Shown here piece after piece: positions 63,783-64,000 of a DNA stretch of 64,000 nt. Both the position numbers and the translations under genes were made by a program. Origin of the DNA: Nannobrachium achirus (Eukaryota; Chordata; Actinopteri; Myctophiformes; Myctophidae); NCBI GenBank assembly GCA_963921795.1, contig OY997658.1, positions 31,950,933 to 32,014,932 on the forward strand. Direction: 5' to 3'. Numbering within the stretch: the first letter of the stretch is position 1; every line of letters starts with the position of its first letter. The notes under the pieces are model-generated. The model was not told the origin of the DNA. It searched no databases and was given only the letters and a program-made list of their open reading frames with translations.

Positions 63783-64000
63783 CTATGACATAGAGGAGGC
63801 AACTGCACCCAGAACCGAATGCGCTAGCGAAGAGGATTCGATATCCAGGTGATAGTAGGCTGCAAAGGTAGAAGGCGAAGACCAATTCGCCGAAACACAA
63901 ATCTCCTGAACGGAGACTCCCTTTGCCAGTGCCCACGAAGTAGCCACACCTCTAGTGCTATGGGCTTTAAGTGCCGCCGGCACTTCCACTCCCGCACTAG
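63783..64000 (-). CDS. Tyrosine recombinase C-terminus of DIRS-like element (partial)
   Basis: The minus-strand frame is open from the window edge to TAG at 63783. It contains KAHSTRGVATSWALAKGVSV, QEICVSANWSSPSTFAAYYH and LDIESSSLAHSVLGAV. HSTR gives the HxxR catalytic motif, and Tyr in AAYYHLD is the likely nucleophile. In DIRS elements this enzyme integrates circular cDNA by recombination. The N-terminal part, RT and gag would lie to the right. No frame break is visible in the part seen. Confidence 0.8.
   Translation of the reverse strand, partial: SAGVEVPAALKAHSTRGVATSWALAKGVSVQEICVSANWSSPSTFAAYYHLDIESSSLAHSVLGAVASSMS

Larger units (their letters stand above)
63103..64000 (-). mobile_element. 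DIRS-like element, terminal region (continues off the right edge)
   Basis: A tyrosine-recombinase tail on the minus strand (63783 to the edge) is followed by a terminal region with a perfect 56-bp inverted repeat (63142-63197 and 63385-63440). A third, direct copy of GGATGACCTCCCACTTGGG lies at 63463. Mixed inverted and split direct repeats are typical of DIRS-type YR retroelements. A TATA-like CTATATAAGCC lies at 63304. The leftmost 40 bp, after TTAA, resemble another MITE tip (GGACTTCACCACTTTTCAACC, compare 54277), so the element may have inserted there. Confidence 0.75.

Overview
The window looks like a piece of a ray-finned fish (teleost) nuclear genome. Interrupted coding regions have consensus splice sites, dinucleotide microsatellites are long and frequent, and the mobile elements are of kinds usual in fish: many hAT-type elements with 8-bp target duplications, TTAA-flanked MITEs, an R2-like endonuclease LINE, L1- and L2-like LINE remnants, a DIRS tyrosine-recombinase element, a solo LTR and tRNA-derived SINEs. 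No species is assigned.

Three host genes can be read, in the arrangement DOK6-CD226-RTTN known from human 18q22. The 3' part of RTTN (rotatin) runs on the + strand from 2748 to 33416 in nine exons; upstream exons lie left of the window. A complete six-exon CD226/DNAM-1-like receptor gene follows on the + strand from 34752 to 49344. The last coding exon of a DOK6-like gene lies on the - strand at 60335-60492, so it converges on CD226. RTTN serves centrioles and cilia, CD226 is a leukocyte adhesion receptor and DOK6 is a receptor-kinase adaptor. Nothing here suggests joint function beyond conserved neighbourhood.

Layout: 1-2330 is the 3' end of a degraded LINE that stops on a TG microsatellite. 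4081-8330 is a 2.1-kb tandem duplication with arrays of perfect CArG boxes. 8604-10418, 18793-20147 (with a nested hAT), 21499-24039 and 27681-28323 are hAT-type elements inside RTTN introns; the last ends 15 nt before an RTTN exon. 15702-16530 is a solo LTR. RTTN's last large intron holds a broken Praja-like RING copy. CD226 introns contain more hAT-type elements and a large TTAA element. 50-64 kb is intergenic apart from the DOK6 exon; it contains a 2.2-kb nested palindrome and the edge of a DIRS element.

The most unusual feature is a 45-83 bp near-perfect hairpin module, tips like AATAGCmGATCTACAAGC. I find about 17 near-complete copies and several half copies, inside at least eight mobile-element types with different termini. 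Its arms carry compensatory changes and one conserved mismatch that gives it an orientation.
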